The notes beneath the pieces are model-generated. The model saw nothing but the letters and a program-made list of their open reading frames with translations, was not told the origin of the DNA and did no database searches. From the NCBI GenBank assembly GCA_963976865.1, contig CAXBLY010000002.1, positions 186,001-250,000 on the forward strand: a stretch of DNA of 64,000 bases. The letters are read 5' to 3'. Both the position numbers and the translations under genes were made by a program. Positions 1 to 7,851 of this stretch are shown here, one piece after another (within the stretch, counting starts at the first letter, position 1; each line of letters opens with the position of its first letter). This DNA is from UBA1858 sp963976865. Lineage in GTDB: Bacteria > Pseudomonadota > Gammaproteobacteria > UBA4575.

Positions 1-1
1 G

Positions 2-199
2 GAATTACCTGAAGATATGCCAGCATCTCATACGTATTGCGGTCGACATAACCTGGGTTATCTAACCTTACTTCTTCATGAACTAAGAACCTATGATAGT
101 GAGTTCAAATCACTGCATTCAATGAGGCGCCGTGTTCAGAAATACATGGGCGATACATCCGTTGGTGGCCTAGGGGAAATTCTTATTTGGATAGGATAG
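2..199 (+). CDS. C-terminal end of an unidentified protein (cut by window edge)
   Basis: The frame is open from the first bases of the window to a TAG at 197-199, so this is probably the tail of a longer protein starting upstream. The visible 65 residues include a Cys-Gly-Arg-His stretch, a Leu-rich segment and a basic Met-Arg-Arg-Arg stretch. I recognise no family. An internal ATG at 17 exists but has no good ribosome binding site. The downstream DUF4242 gene has its own strong ribosome binding site and follows after 50 bp, so the two may be cotranscribed. Confidence 0.45.
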   Translation, partial: ELPEDMPASHTYCGRHNLGYLTLLLHELRTYDSEFKSLHSMRRRVQKYMGDTSVGGLGEILIWIG

Positions 200-249
200 A
201 AAACTGTTAAAATAAGTACCATCATACAAAATCATTAAAGGAGGCAAAC

Positions 250-522
250 ATGCCTAAATACATCATAGAAAGGGAAATACCAGACGCTGGTAGTTTAACA
301 GCAGCTGACCTACAGGGCATCTCACAGAAATCCTGCAGCATTCTTAAAAACATGGGTCCACAAATCCAGTGGGTAGAAAGCTTTGTTACTCAAAACAAAG
401 TTTACTGTACATACATTGCACCCAATGAAGAAGAAATCCGCAAACACGCTGAAGAAGGTGGTTTTCCAGCGAACAGTATTGCAGAAATCAAATCAGTCAT
501 CGACCCAACTACTTCAGAGTAA
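250..522 (+). CDS. DUF4242 family small protein
   Basis: This 90-residue protein matches the DUF4242 family in length and layout. It opens with a Met-Pro-Lys-Tyr-Ile-Ile-Glu-Arg strand and contains the family pattern of an aromatic/hydrophobic strand (QWVESFV), then KVYCTYIAP and an acidic helix containing EEIRKHAEE. Some members are described as nickel-binding; the role here is unknown. The start is fixed by a strong AAAGGAGG site just upstream. There is no signal peptide, so it should be cytoplasmic. It is followed by two strong hairpins, so it probably ends its transcription unit. Confidence 0.8.
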   Translation: MPKYIIEREIPDAGSLTAADLQGISQKSCSILKNMGPQIQWVESFVTQNKVYCTYIAPNEEEIRKHAEEGGFPANSIAEIKSVIDPTTSE

Positions 523-545
523 GTAACAGCTCCTCGACAGACTCT

Positions 546-615
546 CACATTCATTATCGCGGTGAATGTGAATATCCCGCAATACCTAAAGCCCTCACAC
601 AAGGGCTTTAGGTAT
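546..615. terminator. Tandem hairpins downstream of the DUF4242 gene
   Basis: Two perfect inverted repeats lie side by side. The first has an 8-bp stem (546-553 with 563-570). The second has a 14-bp stem (582-595 with 602-615) and a 6-nt loop. Neither is followed by a clear T-run on either strand. They sit between the + strand DUF4242 gene and the converging glpD gene, so they may act as a bidirectional terminator or mRNA 3'-end stabiliser. Confidence 0.55.
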
Positions 616-685
616 ATGCAAATCCATAAGACTGGAATAAAACAGACAATTACGTAAGCGGAAATTATCCAGATTAATCAAAACG

Positions 686-1867
686 CTACTTTAAGCGCAA
701 ATATTTTGTGTCAGTATACGACTGTCTCTCAGGAAGAGAATCCAGCAAACAAGATATTGCCCGCTCTGAAGTTGCACGATAGGCAGTAAGTTTCCCACCA
801 AAAATTGATAGCATCCTAGGTTTCACTTTACGGTCACGCAAATAAATTGTCTCTCTCGATCTTTGATTGGCATCCTCTTTCTCATTTGGAAGGACACGCA
901 ACCCAGAAAACTGGTGTTTTATTTGCAATTGCTCCGGCTTAAGCTCTCGAAAATAGTGGCAGAATGTTTTCAGAAGATATTCAACTTCCTCAGCTAACGG
1001 CATCGTCTTACCAGGTTCCTGGGTGAATAAAGTTTCAGTTGTGCCAATGAGCGTATCTCCGTACCAGGGCATAACGAATACAGGTCTTTTATCATCCGGG
1101 CTTTCCAGGTAAAAAATTGCTTCGCCAAGTGATACCGGCAAAACGATATGCGCACCCTGCACGAGATCAACGGATACCTTCTCTTGTCTGGGCTGAACAT
1201 GTGCAAGCACGCTTGAAGCCCACGGCCCTCCCGCATTTATAATGGTTTTACTTGTTATAGTGATAGCTTCACCAGACGCCGGCATACAGCTCAGCTCACA
1301 GGAATTATCATACAGCTTAATGTCATTCACTTTAGTACCAAGCATTAGCTCAGCACCATATTCTTGTGCAGAATCCATAACCGCACGAGTGAGCAATGCA
1401 TCGTCAGTTTGTGCTTCATAATATTCAAAAACGGCCTGCAGGTTTTCCACATTTAAACCGTATAGCTGCTTCCATTCATGTTTTGTAGTGCATTTGAATC
1501 GCGCATCTCTCGAAAGATTTCCCAATAATGCATATATTGACAAGCCCGCAAAGATCATCCACGGCGGTCTCTTTGAATCTTTATAAACAGGAATATAAAC
1601 CTTTTTAAGCTGAACAAGATCTGGTGCATTTTTTAATAAATAACTACGCTCCTGCAAACATTCACGCACCAGAGAAATTTGAAATTGCTCCAGATAGCGC
1701 AGCCCTCCATGAATCAGCTTGCTTGATCGTGAGGACGTTCCATGTGCAAGACCATCATATTGCTCTATTAAAATGGTTTTGTACCCGCGTACAGCCGCTG
1801 CCTGGGCTGCTCCTACACCGTGAATCCCACCTCCAATGATTGCTACGTCATAATTCATTACTGACAT
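686..1867 (-). CDS. glpD: FAD-dependent glycerol-3-phosphate dehydrogenase, short form
   Basis: A DAO-family flavoprotein that should oxidise sn-glycerol-3-phosphate to dihydroxyacetone phosphate and pass electrons to the quinone pool. The N-terminal FAD-binding motif GGGIHG is at about residues 12-17. The GlpD signature RSSKLIHGGLRYLE follows at about 48-61, and GGKLTAYR lies near the C-terminus. At 393 residues it lacks the C-terminal domain of the roughly 500-residue aerobic GlpD enzymes, a short form I have seen in other bacteria. It overlaps the preceding phosphodiesterase gene by 10 bp and is the last gene of a three-gene operon. Confidence 0.85.
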   Translation of the reverse strand: MSVMNYDVAIIGGGIHGVGAAQAAAVRGYKTILIEQYDGLAHGTSSRSSKLIHGGLRYLEQFQISLVRECLQERSYLLKNAPDLVQLKKVYIPVYKDSKRPPWMIFAGLSIYALLGNLSRDARFKCTTKHEWKQLYGLNVENLQAVFEYYEAQTDDALLTRAVMDSAQEYGAELMLGTKVNDIKLYDNSCELSCMPASGEAITITSKTIINAGGPWASSVLAHVQPRQEKVSVDLVQGAHIVLPVSLGEAIFYLESPDDKRPVFVMPWYGDTLIGTTETLFTQEPGKTMPLAEEVEYLLKTFCHYFRELKPEQLQIKHQFSGLRVLPNEKEDANQRSRETIYLRDRKVKPRMLSIFGGKLTAYRATSERAISCLLDSLPERQSYTDTKYLRLK

Positions 1868-2589
1868 TCTTTAGCGTTGGCTAGTTTTACAATATCGCCC
1901 GTTTCAATAAAATGCACACCTTTCGTTAGCAGTTCACAGGCATAAGCGGGATCACGCACATCATACAAAGCCCATTGCCAGCTGCCGTTCCATAAGCAGG
2001 CGATATCATTAATCTTTTCAATATTACAAAATAAAAAATCCGGCTGAATTTGTTGCGCCAGTTGTTTATGTTGCTGATCAAATTTACTTACAGCCCACCC
2101 TGAAGAAATGTCTCCCCTGGATTTAAGAAAAGAAATTACATCTGCAACAAATGAAATGATAACAACTTTAAATTTCACATTAGCCAATACTTTTAACACT
2201 GCATCGACAACAACCTGCAATCCAAAATATTCAATACTTTGTTTTTTTATTTCCACAAATAAAGTAGTTTCAGAATAGTTATTCATTATATCAACAACTG
2301 ACTGCAATGTTGGTATCCGTAACATTTCTATTTCATGATCGTCAGTATTAGAATAATTAACCAGACAGGCATCAAGCTGCTTGGAAGTTAAGTCGTATAT
2401 ATTTTTATCTACACCTGCAGTTCTTAGCAGACTAGCATCATGCACTACCATTGGCACAGCATCTCTGGATAGCTGTACATCTATTTCGATGTAAGACATA
2501 CCCAAATTTAACGCTGACTGTATCGCCAACAAAGTATTTTCAGGATATGTGACCATATCTCCACGATGTGCGATCAACCTTTTCTTCAA
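1858..2589 (-). CDS. Glycerophosphodiester phosphodiesterase
   Basis: A GDPD-family TIM-barrel enzyme of 243 residues that hydrolyses glycerophosphodiesters to glycerol-3-phosphate and an alcohol. The family residues are visible: His8-Arg9 in AHRG, PENT at 16-19, Glu35 and Asp37 in IEIDV, and His50 in VVHD. There is no signal peptide, so it resembles the cytoplasmic UgpQ type. It overlaps the kinase gene by 4 bp (ATGA) and glpD by 10 bp. Its product is the substrate of the next enzyme, GlpD, which explains the operon. Confidence 0.88.
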   Translation of the reverse strand: MKKRLIAHRGDMVTYPENTLLAIQSALNLGMSYIEIDVQLSRDAVPMVVHDASLLRTAGVDKNIYDLTSKQLDACLVNYSNTDDHEIEMLRIPTLQSVVDIMNNYSETTLFVEIKKQSIEYFGLQVVVDAVLKVLANVKFKVVIISFVADVISFLKSRGDISSGWAVSKFDQQHKQLAQQIQPDFLFCNIEKINDIACLWNGSWQWALYDVRDPAYACELLTKGVHFIETGDIVKLANAKECQ

Positions 2590-4010
2590 GGAAGTAACCT
2601 TTCAATCTCGGCTACAAACATTCTATAACGCAACATAATTGCAGCGTCATTCTCCGGATATATGATTTCTGAAGCATCAAACTCCCAGGCAGGCCGTCCC
2701 AGTGCCAGCCAGGCAGCCCCTCGCGAAGTCGTCTCCTGATAGCTGGAGAGCATAACTGGAATGGCGCATACATCTGCCAGACGTTGACAAAAATACTTAT
2801 CCGCCGTTAATCCACCTGATGTTACAAGCATGTTCACCGCTATTCCAGATAATTGCATTTCTTCAATATTTTTCGCGATTAAAAATACAATACTTTCCAT
2901 CAATGCAGCCTTACACTGTTTTACAGAATAATCATGGCAGGTTTTATTATTGTCCAAAAATCCTGGTGCAATAGAACTATTCCACCAGGGTGAGCCTAAG
3001 CCACCCACTGTATTTAGAAAGATTGGTACATCATTCGCGTCGTGCCACGCAATGTTTTCAATATCCTCAACGCCCCACTGATCCTCGGCCCAGCTCAAAC
3101 TCGAGCCCGCACCATTGATAGTCCCCTCTACCGCAAACTCACGTTTATTTTCTGAACTATACATAATGCTGTTCAGCATTTTAGAAGCTGCCGGTGCTTT
3201 CTGAAAATCACGTGCCAGCACAAACCCACCAGTGCCAACATTTACAAAAATGCTTTTCGCCGGCACATTGGCATGGCCATACACGGCACTGTTTTGGTCA
3301 CCATTCACAAGTATCAGCGGGAATCCAGCTTCATTTATCACTCCGTAACTATATGTATTCGGAACCGGCACAGGTAACAAGTCCGAATCAATAGAAAATG
3401 TATCCAGCAAAAAATGATCCCATAGACAGGTGTTTAAATTCCATAACAAAGTGCGATGGGCATTAGAATAATCGACATAAGCGGGATTATTTTCTACTAA
3501 ATTATATATTAAGAACCCTGCAAGTGGCCCCAGTAAGAGCGATTTCTGTTGACGGGCATTTTGCACTGCTTCGCAATGTTCTAACAACCAGCGCAATTTG
3601 GAAGCACCATAATGCGGCGATATCTGCAAGCCAGTTATAGATTTAATTTTCTGATTTGATAAATTCAGTTGCTCCAATACACATTGCGCACGTGTATCCA
3701 ACCAGCTTAATGCAGGACTTAAAGCATTACCACTATTCACATCCCATGCAATAACAGTTGATCTTTGTGTCGCAAGTGCAACAGCAACATCACTTAATTT
3801 ATTTTTTAATACAAACTCATTAGCTTTACTCAATACAAGCTTGCATGAATCAAGAATTGAGTTTCCATTCTGTTCGAAATGAAACTGCTCAGGATTGATT
3901 AATTCAATAGCCTGGCGAGATTTAAATATCGCCTCTCCATTTTTATTATAAATAATCGCACGCGTTGAATTTGTTCCCTGATCTATAACAATGATATGCG
4001 AATAGTTCAT
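2586..4010 (-). CDS. FGGY-family carbohydrate kinase, probably glycerol kinase
   Basis: The N-terminal phosphate-binding motif DQGTNSTRA closely resembles the glycerol kinase motif DQGTTSSR. A C-terminal TSRGAAWLALG segment matches the FGGY adenosine-binding end. I chose the ATG at 4010 (474 residues), because homology begins there; an upstream in-frame TTG at 4052 would add 14 unlikely residues. It is encoded with a glycerophosphodiesterase and GlpD, which argues for glycerol as substrate. The sequence looks diverged from classical GlpK, so another polyol is possible. It is the first gene of the operon. Confidence 0.75.
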   Translation of the reverse strand: MNYSHIIVIDQGTNSTRAIIYNKNGEAIFKSRQAIELINPEQFHFEQNGNSILDSCKLVLSKANEFVLKNKLSDVAVALATQRSTVIAWDVNSGNALSPALSWLDTRAQCVLEQLNLSNQKIKSITGLQISPHYGASKLRWLLEHCEAVQNARQQKSLLLGPLAGFLIYNLVENNPAYVDYSNAHRTLLWNLNTCLWDHFLLDTFSIDSDLLPVPVPNTYSYGVINEAGFPLILVNGDQNSAVYGHANVPAKSIFVNVGTGGFVLARDFQKAPAASKMLNSIMYSSENKREFAVEGTINGAGSSLSWAEDQWGVEDIENIAWHDANDVPIFLNTVGGLGSPWWNSSIAPGFLDNNKTCHDYSVKQCKAALMESIVFLIAKNIEEMQLSGIAVNMLVTSGGLTADKYFCQRLADVCAIPVMLSSYQETTSRGAAWLALGRPAWEFDASEIIYPENDAAIMLRYRMFVAEIERLLP

Positions 4011-4112
4011 AAGTGCGGTCAACCAGTCAATATTAGAACTCAGCAACCTCAACCAGCCAGGAAACAGTATTAAATATGTCAGTCAATACTGACTCAATAT
4101 CTTAAATACCAC

Positions 4113-4436
4113 TTAAGGCGAACCGAACATACATCCCTGTTCTGTCACAACGACAGGAAATTCACCCAGGTTTCTCATGGTACCGGCAACAGCATATTGC
4201 TCCAGTAGTGTGCCGATCCCACCTGCATCACAGCTTTGAGTTGCGGAATACAGCACGCGTAGAAAGTGAGTATCTGGTTGCTTACTTAGACGAAAACAAT
4301 AACTTTCATTATCTGGCTCTTCCTGAATATCAAACCCAGAAAACTCATTTCTCAAGTAGTGTAATACAGCATCACGAATATCTATTCGGTATTCAGACAC
4401 AAGCTTAAATTTAACCCTTAGTCTGCATGGTTTCAA
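4113..4436 (-). CDS. Uncharacterised protein, last gene of the methanethiol oxidase operon
   Basis: I do not recognise this protein of about 107 residues. It has no signal peptide, no membrane segment and no metal motif beyond isolated cysteines; it ends in an EFPVVVTEQGCMFGSP segment. The ATG at 4436 overlaps the upstream thioredoxin gene by 26 bp. A GTG at 4400, 10 bp after that gene's stop and preceded by AAGGG, is an equally good start and gives 95 residues. Its position suggests it is cotranscribed with the TlpA/MauG/SCO/MtoX genes, but a role there is only inference. Confidence 0.6.
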   Translation of the reverse strand: MKPCRLRVKFKLVSEYRIDIRDAVLHYLRNEFSGFDIQEEPDNESYCFRLSKQPDTHFLRVLYSATQSCDAGGIGTLLEQYAVAGTMRNLGEFPVVVTEQGCMFGSP

Positions 4437-5001
4437 AAACCGCTAATCGCTCATACTCTTTCATAATGCCACGAATGAATTCAACCATTTCGTCAGAACC
4501 CCACTCACGCTCGCCAGTCGCTTTGTAAATAAGTTTACCCGATGGACTAATCAGAAATGTAGTGGGCAGCCCTGATACCTCCCAACTAGATAAAGACATG
4601 CTTTTATCTATGAGAATATCAAAGTCGACCGGCTTATCTTTCAGGAATTGCTTTACAGTCGCCAGTGCAGGGCCCACATGGACGCCGACAACAACCAGGC
4701 CATTACTGCCATTTAACTTTTTATGCAGTTCATTCAACGCAGGCATTTCCTTCACGCAGGGCGGACACCACGTTGCCCAGAAGTTGAGCAGAACAAATTT
4801 CCCTTCATAATCTGACAAACTGATATCTGAACCATGAGCGCTCATTAAGGTGAAATTAGAGGCTTCTGTGACAGGGATTTTATCCATTAATCCCCCTGCA
4901 CTGGATACCGATACTACTGTTAGCGCCAGGACAGTCATCATTACGACAGACAAGGTTTTAGTTTTGAAGAAGTTACTTATTCTTTTAACACTGTGTTTCA
5001 T
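4411..5001 (-). CDS. TlpA-like thioredoxin-fold protein, exported or membrane-anchored
   Basis: A 196-residue thioredoxin-fold protein with an N-terminal hydrophobic segment (about residues 17-35) that should export or anchor it on the periplasmic side. The redox motif WATWCPPC has Cys79 and Cys82, and a cis-Pro loop SGLPTTFLI follows. This is the TlpA/ResA/DsbE pattern of proteins that reduce apocytochrome heme sites or copper-site cysteines. It lies downstream of a second TlpA-like gene and of mauG- and SCO-like genes, so a role in maturing the methanethiol oxidase or its partner cytochrome is plausible. The substrate is unknown. Confidence 0.85.
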   Translation of the reverse strand: MKHSVKRISNFFKTKTLSVVMMTVLALTVVSVSSAGGLMDKIPVTEASNFTLMSAHGSDISLSDYEGKFVLLNFWATWCPPCVKEMPALNELHKKLNGSNGLVVVGVHVGPALATVKQFLKDKPVDFDILIDKSMSLSSWEVSGLPTTFLISPSGKLIYKATGEREWGSDEMVEFIRGIMKEYERLAVFETMQTKG

Positions 5002-5106
5002 ATTTACCGCTTTGTTGGAGATATAACAATTAGTAGAGTCGAATTATTTAATTAAGTTCGTCACTCCGTATTCGGTTAGCCATTGCGAGATAACCTTTTG
5101 TCAGGC

Positions 5107-5640
5107 TTATTTCTCAGATGTATCAGCCTTGGCATAATCCTCAAATACTATTTTCAGGAAATCTACCATTTGCGGCGAATTCCACAGCCTTGAGCCGACT
5201 GCTCGATACGCAAAATCACCATCTGGCGTCAGTAAATATGTTGTTGGCAGGGATGGAATTCCCCAATGCCCTAATTCCAGGTTTATATCCATAACGACTG
5301 GATAGTTAACAGGTGATATCTCTAAGTGTTCATTAACACCAATCACATCTGGGCCGGCATGAATCGCAACCACTTCCAGAATATCCTCATCTTCAAATTG
5401 TTTGCGCAAATCTTCCAGCAATGATAGTTCTGTGCGGCATGGTACACATTTTGTCGTCCAGAATGTCACTATCACAAACTTGCCCTGCAGATCTTCCAGG
5501 CTCATTTTGCCACCCGTTGAATATGGCAACGTGAAGTTCTCAGCATGCATAGTGCGCGGCATGGCATCTAACAACCTGTCAGCATATACGACAGAGCTTA
5601 AAAACATTAAAACAGTATAGACAATCAGTGTTATTTTCAT
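5107..5640 (-). CDS. TlpA-like thioredoxin-fold protein with a CVPC active site
   Basis: A 177-residue exported thioredoxin-fold protein, with a cleavable signal peptide ending near VVYA (residue 20). The active site reads WTTKCVPC (Cys65, Cys68), and the cis-Pro loop is PSLPTTYLL. It is clearly a paralogue of the next downstream protein (4411-5001): the spacing of motifs and the segments GKFVIVTFW/GKFVLLNFW match. It starts 9 bp after the stop of the di-heme protein gene. Known relatives reduce heme-binding or copper-binding cysteines in the periplasm; the target here is inferred from the operon. Confidence 0.82.
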   Translation of the reverse strand: MKITLIVYTVLMFLSSVVYADRLLDAMPRTMHAENFTLPYSTGGKMSLEDLQGKFVIVTFWTTKCVPCRTELSLLEDLRKQFEDEDILEVVAIHAGPDVIGVNEHLEISPVNYPVVMDINLELGHWGIPSLPTTYLLTPDGDFAYRAVGSRLWNSPQMVDFLKIVFEDYAKADTSEK

Positions 5641-5649
5641 ATATTTTAC

Positions 5650-7002
5650 TTATTCCACTTTAAATTCTGTGTCATGCGCCCAGTTCGGGTCATGTGAACG
5701 TATGTCACCAATGGGTGCTGCAAATCCATCAGCCACGAGTATTTCAATGTTATCGCCTGTCAGGCTGCGCATAAAAGCAACGAGCTGATCCATCTCTTTA
5801 TCCGTCAAATTCAGCGGCGTTATTAGCGGACTCAAAAGCTCGTTCGGGACACCACCCTTATTATAGAATTCAACAACTTTGCGTAAACTGGTAAAAGCAC
5901 CATCATGCATGTAAGGAGCAGTTAATGCCACATTTCGCAAAATCGGCGTTCTGAATTTCCAGCGGTCAAACGGATTTTGTGTGATCGTATATAAACCTAC
6001 ATCATTCTGTTTTGGTGTCTGCCGTACCGAGTCTATGATTTCGGCATCAACATTTACAAACACTCCAGGAGCTAACTGCACACGTGTTTTCTCAGGCGTT
6101 TTACCCATAGAGACAGAGTAACCATGCCCTGTATTATGAAGCTGGTTATCAGTGAATAATGCATATTCTTCGTTGATCAGGTGACATGCAGAGCACTTAG
6201 CTTTGCCTGTAAACAGCCTGAAACCTTCTTTCTCATCCTCGGTCAACGCATCCTGCTGTTTTCCGTAATACCATTGATCAAATCTAGAATTGCCGGAATT
6301 GAGCGTTCTCTGATAACTGGCCAATGCCATTCCCACCGTTTCCATTGTAGGACCTTTGCCATCAAAAGCAGCTTCAAATAACCCCTCGTACTCTTCGATA
6401 CGTTTTATTTTATTGATAACATAGCCGATAGAGGGATTAGCCATTTCGTTTCTTGCCAGCAGAGGCGACCACACCTGTTGCTCAAGACTATCTTCTCTTG
6501 CATCGTGAAAAAATACACTATAGTAGCCAACATTATACATCGTCGGACTATTGCGCTTTACACTACGCCCTTCAAGACCAATCGCCGTGGCTAATTCGTT
6601 ATTAGCAAAGCCCTGTTCAGGAATATGACAGATTGCACAGGAAAATGTGTCATTTAATGACAGACGACGATCGAAAAAAAGACGACGCCCAAGACTCACC
6701 TTTTCTTCAGTAATCGGATTATCGTCAGGTATCACCATCTCAGGCAATCCCAGCGGCGCCTGCTCCACAAACTGAAGCAGATCAGCCTGTTTACCGGTTC
6801 GCGCGGTCACGCTTAATGAATTGGTTACATATGTTTCCTGATCGTAACCATGTTTGCGATCACCAGGTCCAAATATTGCCTCTTTGTTAACACCATCATC
6901 ATTATCTGAACTTGCGATCAGGATAGTAGAGGTACTGACCAGTACACAGCAAACAGCTAGTGATATAACCCAATAACGAGGCGTCAAAGAAGAAAATTTC
7001 AT
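5650..7002 (-). CDS. Di-heme cytochrome c peroxidase / MauG family protein
   Basis: A 450-residue exported protein with an N-terminal hydrophobic segment (about residues 11-31) and two c-type heme motifs, CAICH (122-126) and CSACH (270-274), spaced as in bacterial cytochrome c peroxidases and MauG. Characteristic segments RRLFFDRRLS, NSPTMYNVGY and APYMHDGAF are present. In published methanethiol oxidase clusters, a mauG/CcP-like gene and a SCO1/SenC gene accompany mtoX and are proposed to mature the enzyme. It lies 7 bp downstream of the SCO-like gene. A simple peroxide-scavenging peroxidase is the alternative, since MtoX makes hydrogen peroxide. Confidence 0.88.
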   Translation of the reverse strand: MKFSSLTPRYWVISLAVCCVLVSTSTILIASSDNDDGVNKEAIFGPGDRKHGYDQETYVTNSLSVTARTGKQADLLQFVEQAPLGLPEMVIPDDNPITEEKVSLGRRLFFDRRLSLNDTFSCAICHIPEQGFANNELATAIGLEGRSVKRNSPTMYNVGYYSVFFHDAREDSLEQQVWSPLLARNEMANPSIGYVINKIKRIEEYEGLFEAAFDGKGPTMETVGMALASYQRTLNSGNSRFDQWYYGKQQDALTEDEKEGFRLFTGKAKCSACHLINEEYALFTDNQLHNTGHGYSVSMGKTPEKTRVQLAPGVFVNVDAEIIDSVRQTPKQNDVGLYTITQNPFDRWKFRTPILRNVALTAPYMHDGAFTSLRKVVEFYNKGGVPNELLSPLITPLNLTDKEMDQLVAFMRSLTGDNIEILVADGFAAPIGDIRSHDPNWAHDTEFKVE

Positions 7003-7009
7003 TTTGGGG

Positions 7010-7741
7010 TCAGTTATCCTGTTCTTCCATTAACAATGTTTTAAAATCAGCTACCAATGACTCATCGTGCAGAAAACTCGCGCTGTATTGAGAACGTTTA
7101 ACGCCATTCTTGTCGATTAGAAATACTCGCAGAATATGCGCAAATTTATTGCTGGGGTTACCTTCTTCATCGTATTCCTGATTAACGTATTGTCCAAACC
7201 CCTGTGTAATCGGCTCCAGCTCTTCCTGAGAAGCGGTGGTTAGAAATTGCCATTCTGGCCCACCAAAATCCTTACTTCCCTGGCCATAAAACTTCATGAC
7301 CTCAGGTGTATCATATTTAGGATCAAAGCTCAGGCTAATCAACCTTAGCTGGTCAGATAACTCCGGATGGTCTTTTAGCGCATCTTTCAATTTATAAAAA
7401 ACTGCTGTAACCAGTGGACAGCCGTTGAGGTCCGAACATTGGGTATAAATAAAACTCAGTACAACAATTTTATCGCCGTAAAAATCTGACAGGCGTTTTT
7501 CTTCGCCTTCGTCTGTGAGTACATTACCATCCGCAGCTTTGCCGAACGGAGGCAGATTGTATGTTCCAGGCTCAGGTAATTCGAATTCCATATCGCCCCA
7601 GCCTGGCGCATGAAGCCGTACCTGGTTTTCATGGCTGGCAACCTTGGCGGTATGTTCTGTCTCGTTATCTGTTGCTTTATCGCACCCGTACAGCGACAAG
7701 CTTAACAATAGTGAAAAACAAGTTATGTAAACGTTTTTCAT
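7010..7741 (-). CDS. SCO1/SenC-family lipoprotein with a CX5C metal motif
   Basis: A 243-residue protein with a lipoprotein signal (LYGC, lipidated Cys20) and a SCO/thioredoxin fold. SCO proteins bind copper through CxxxC plus a distal His. Here the cysteines read QCSDLNGCP, with Cys102 and Cys108 separated by five residues, and His202 lies in FAHILRVFLID. The two extra residues set it apart from the canonical SCO encoded at 9600. It lies directly downstream of mtoX, matching the SCO1/SenC gene found in described methanethiol oxidase clusters, where copper delivery is proposed. Tandem hairpins separate it from mtoX. Confidence 0.85.
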   Translation of the reverse strand: MKNVYITCFSLLLSLSLYGCDKATDNETEHTAKVASHENQVRLHAPGWGDMEFELPEPGTYNLPPFGKAADGNVLTDEGEEKRLSDFYGDKIVVLSFIYTQCSDLNGCPLVTAVFYKLKDALKDHPELSDQLRLISLSFDPKYDTPEVMKFYGQGSKDFGGPEWQFLTTASQEELEPITQGFGQYVNQEYDEEGNPSNKFAHILRVFLIDKNGVKRSQYSASFLHDESLVADFKTLLMEEQDN

Positions 7742-7769
7742 GATTCCTGTTTTAATCCTCTATATAAAC

Positions 7770-7831
7770 AAAAGGCCGCCTACTAGGGCGGCCTTTTATA
7801 TGACTGCTAGGACGTTTATTCGCTAAACGTC
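7770..7831 (-). terminator. Tandem hairpins between mtoX and the SCO-like gene
   Basis: Reading in the mtoX direction, an 8-bp stem (7824-7831 with 7811-7818) comes first. An 11-bp stem (7787-7797 with 7770-7780) follows, with its last bases in a TTTTGTTT tract. The second looks like a Rho-independent terminator. Because the downstream genes belong functionally with mtoX, partial termination is likely, leaving much more mtoX message than maturation-gene message. Confidence 0.75.
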
Positions 7832-7851
7832 AGCCTAACCTCTAGATTCAA

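Noticed and set aside
98..114. A tRNA T-arm-like stem (AGTGA, GTTCAAA loop, TCACT)
   Set aside because: It lies inside the open frame at 2-199, no matching acceptor stem or anticodon arm is present upstream and no CCA follows.
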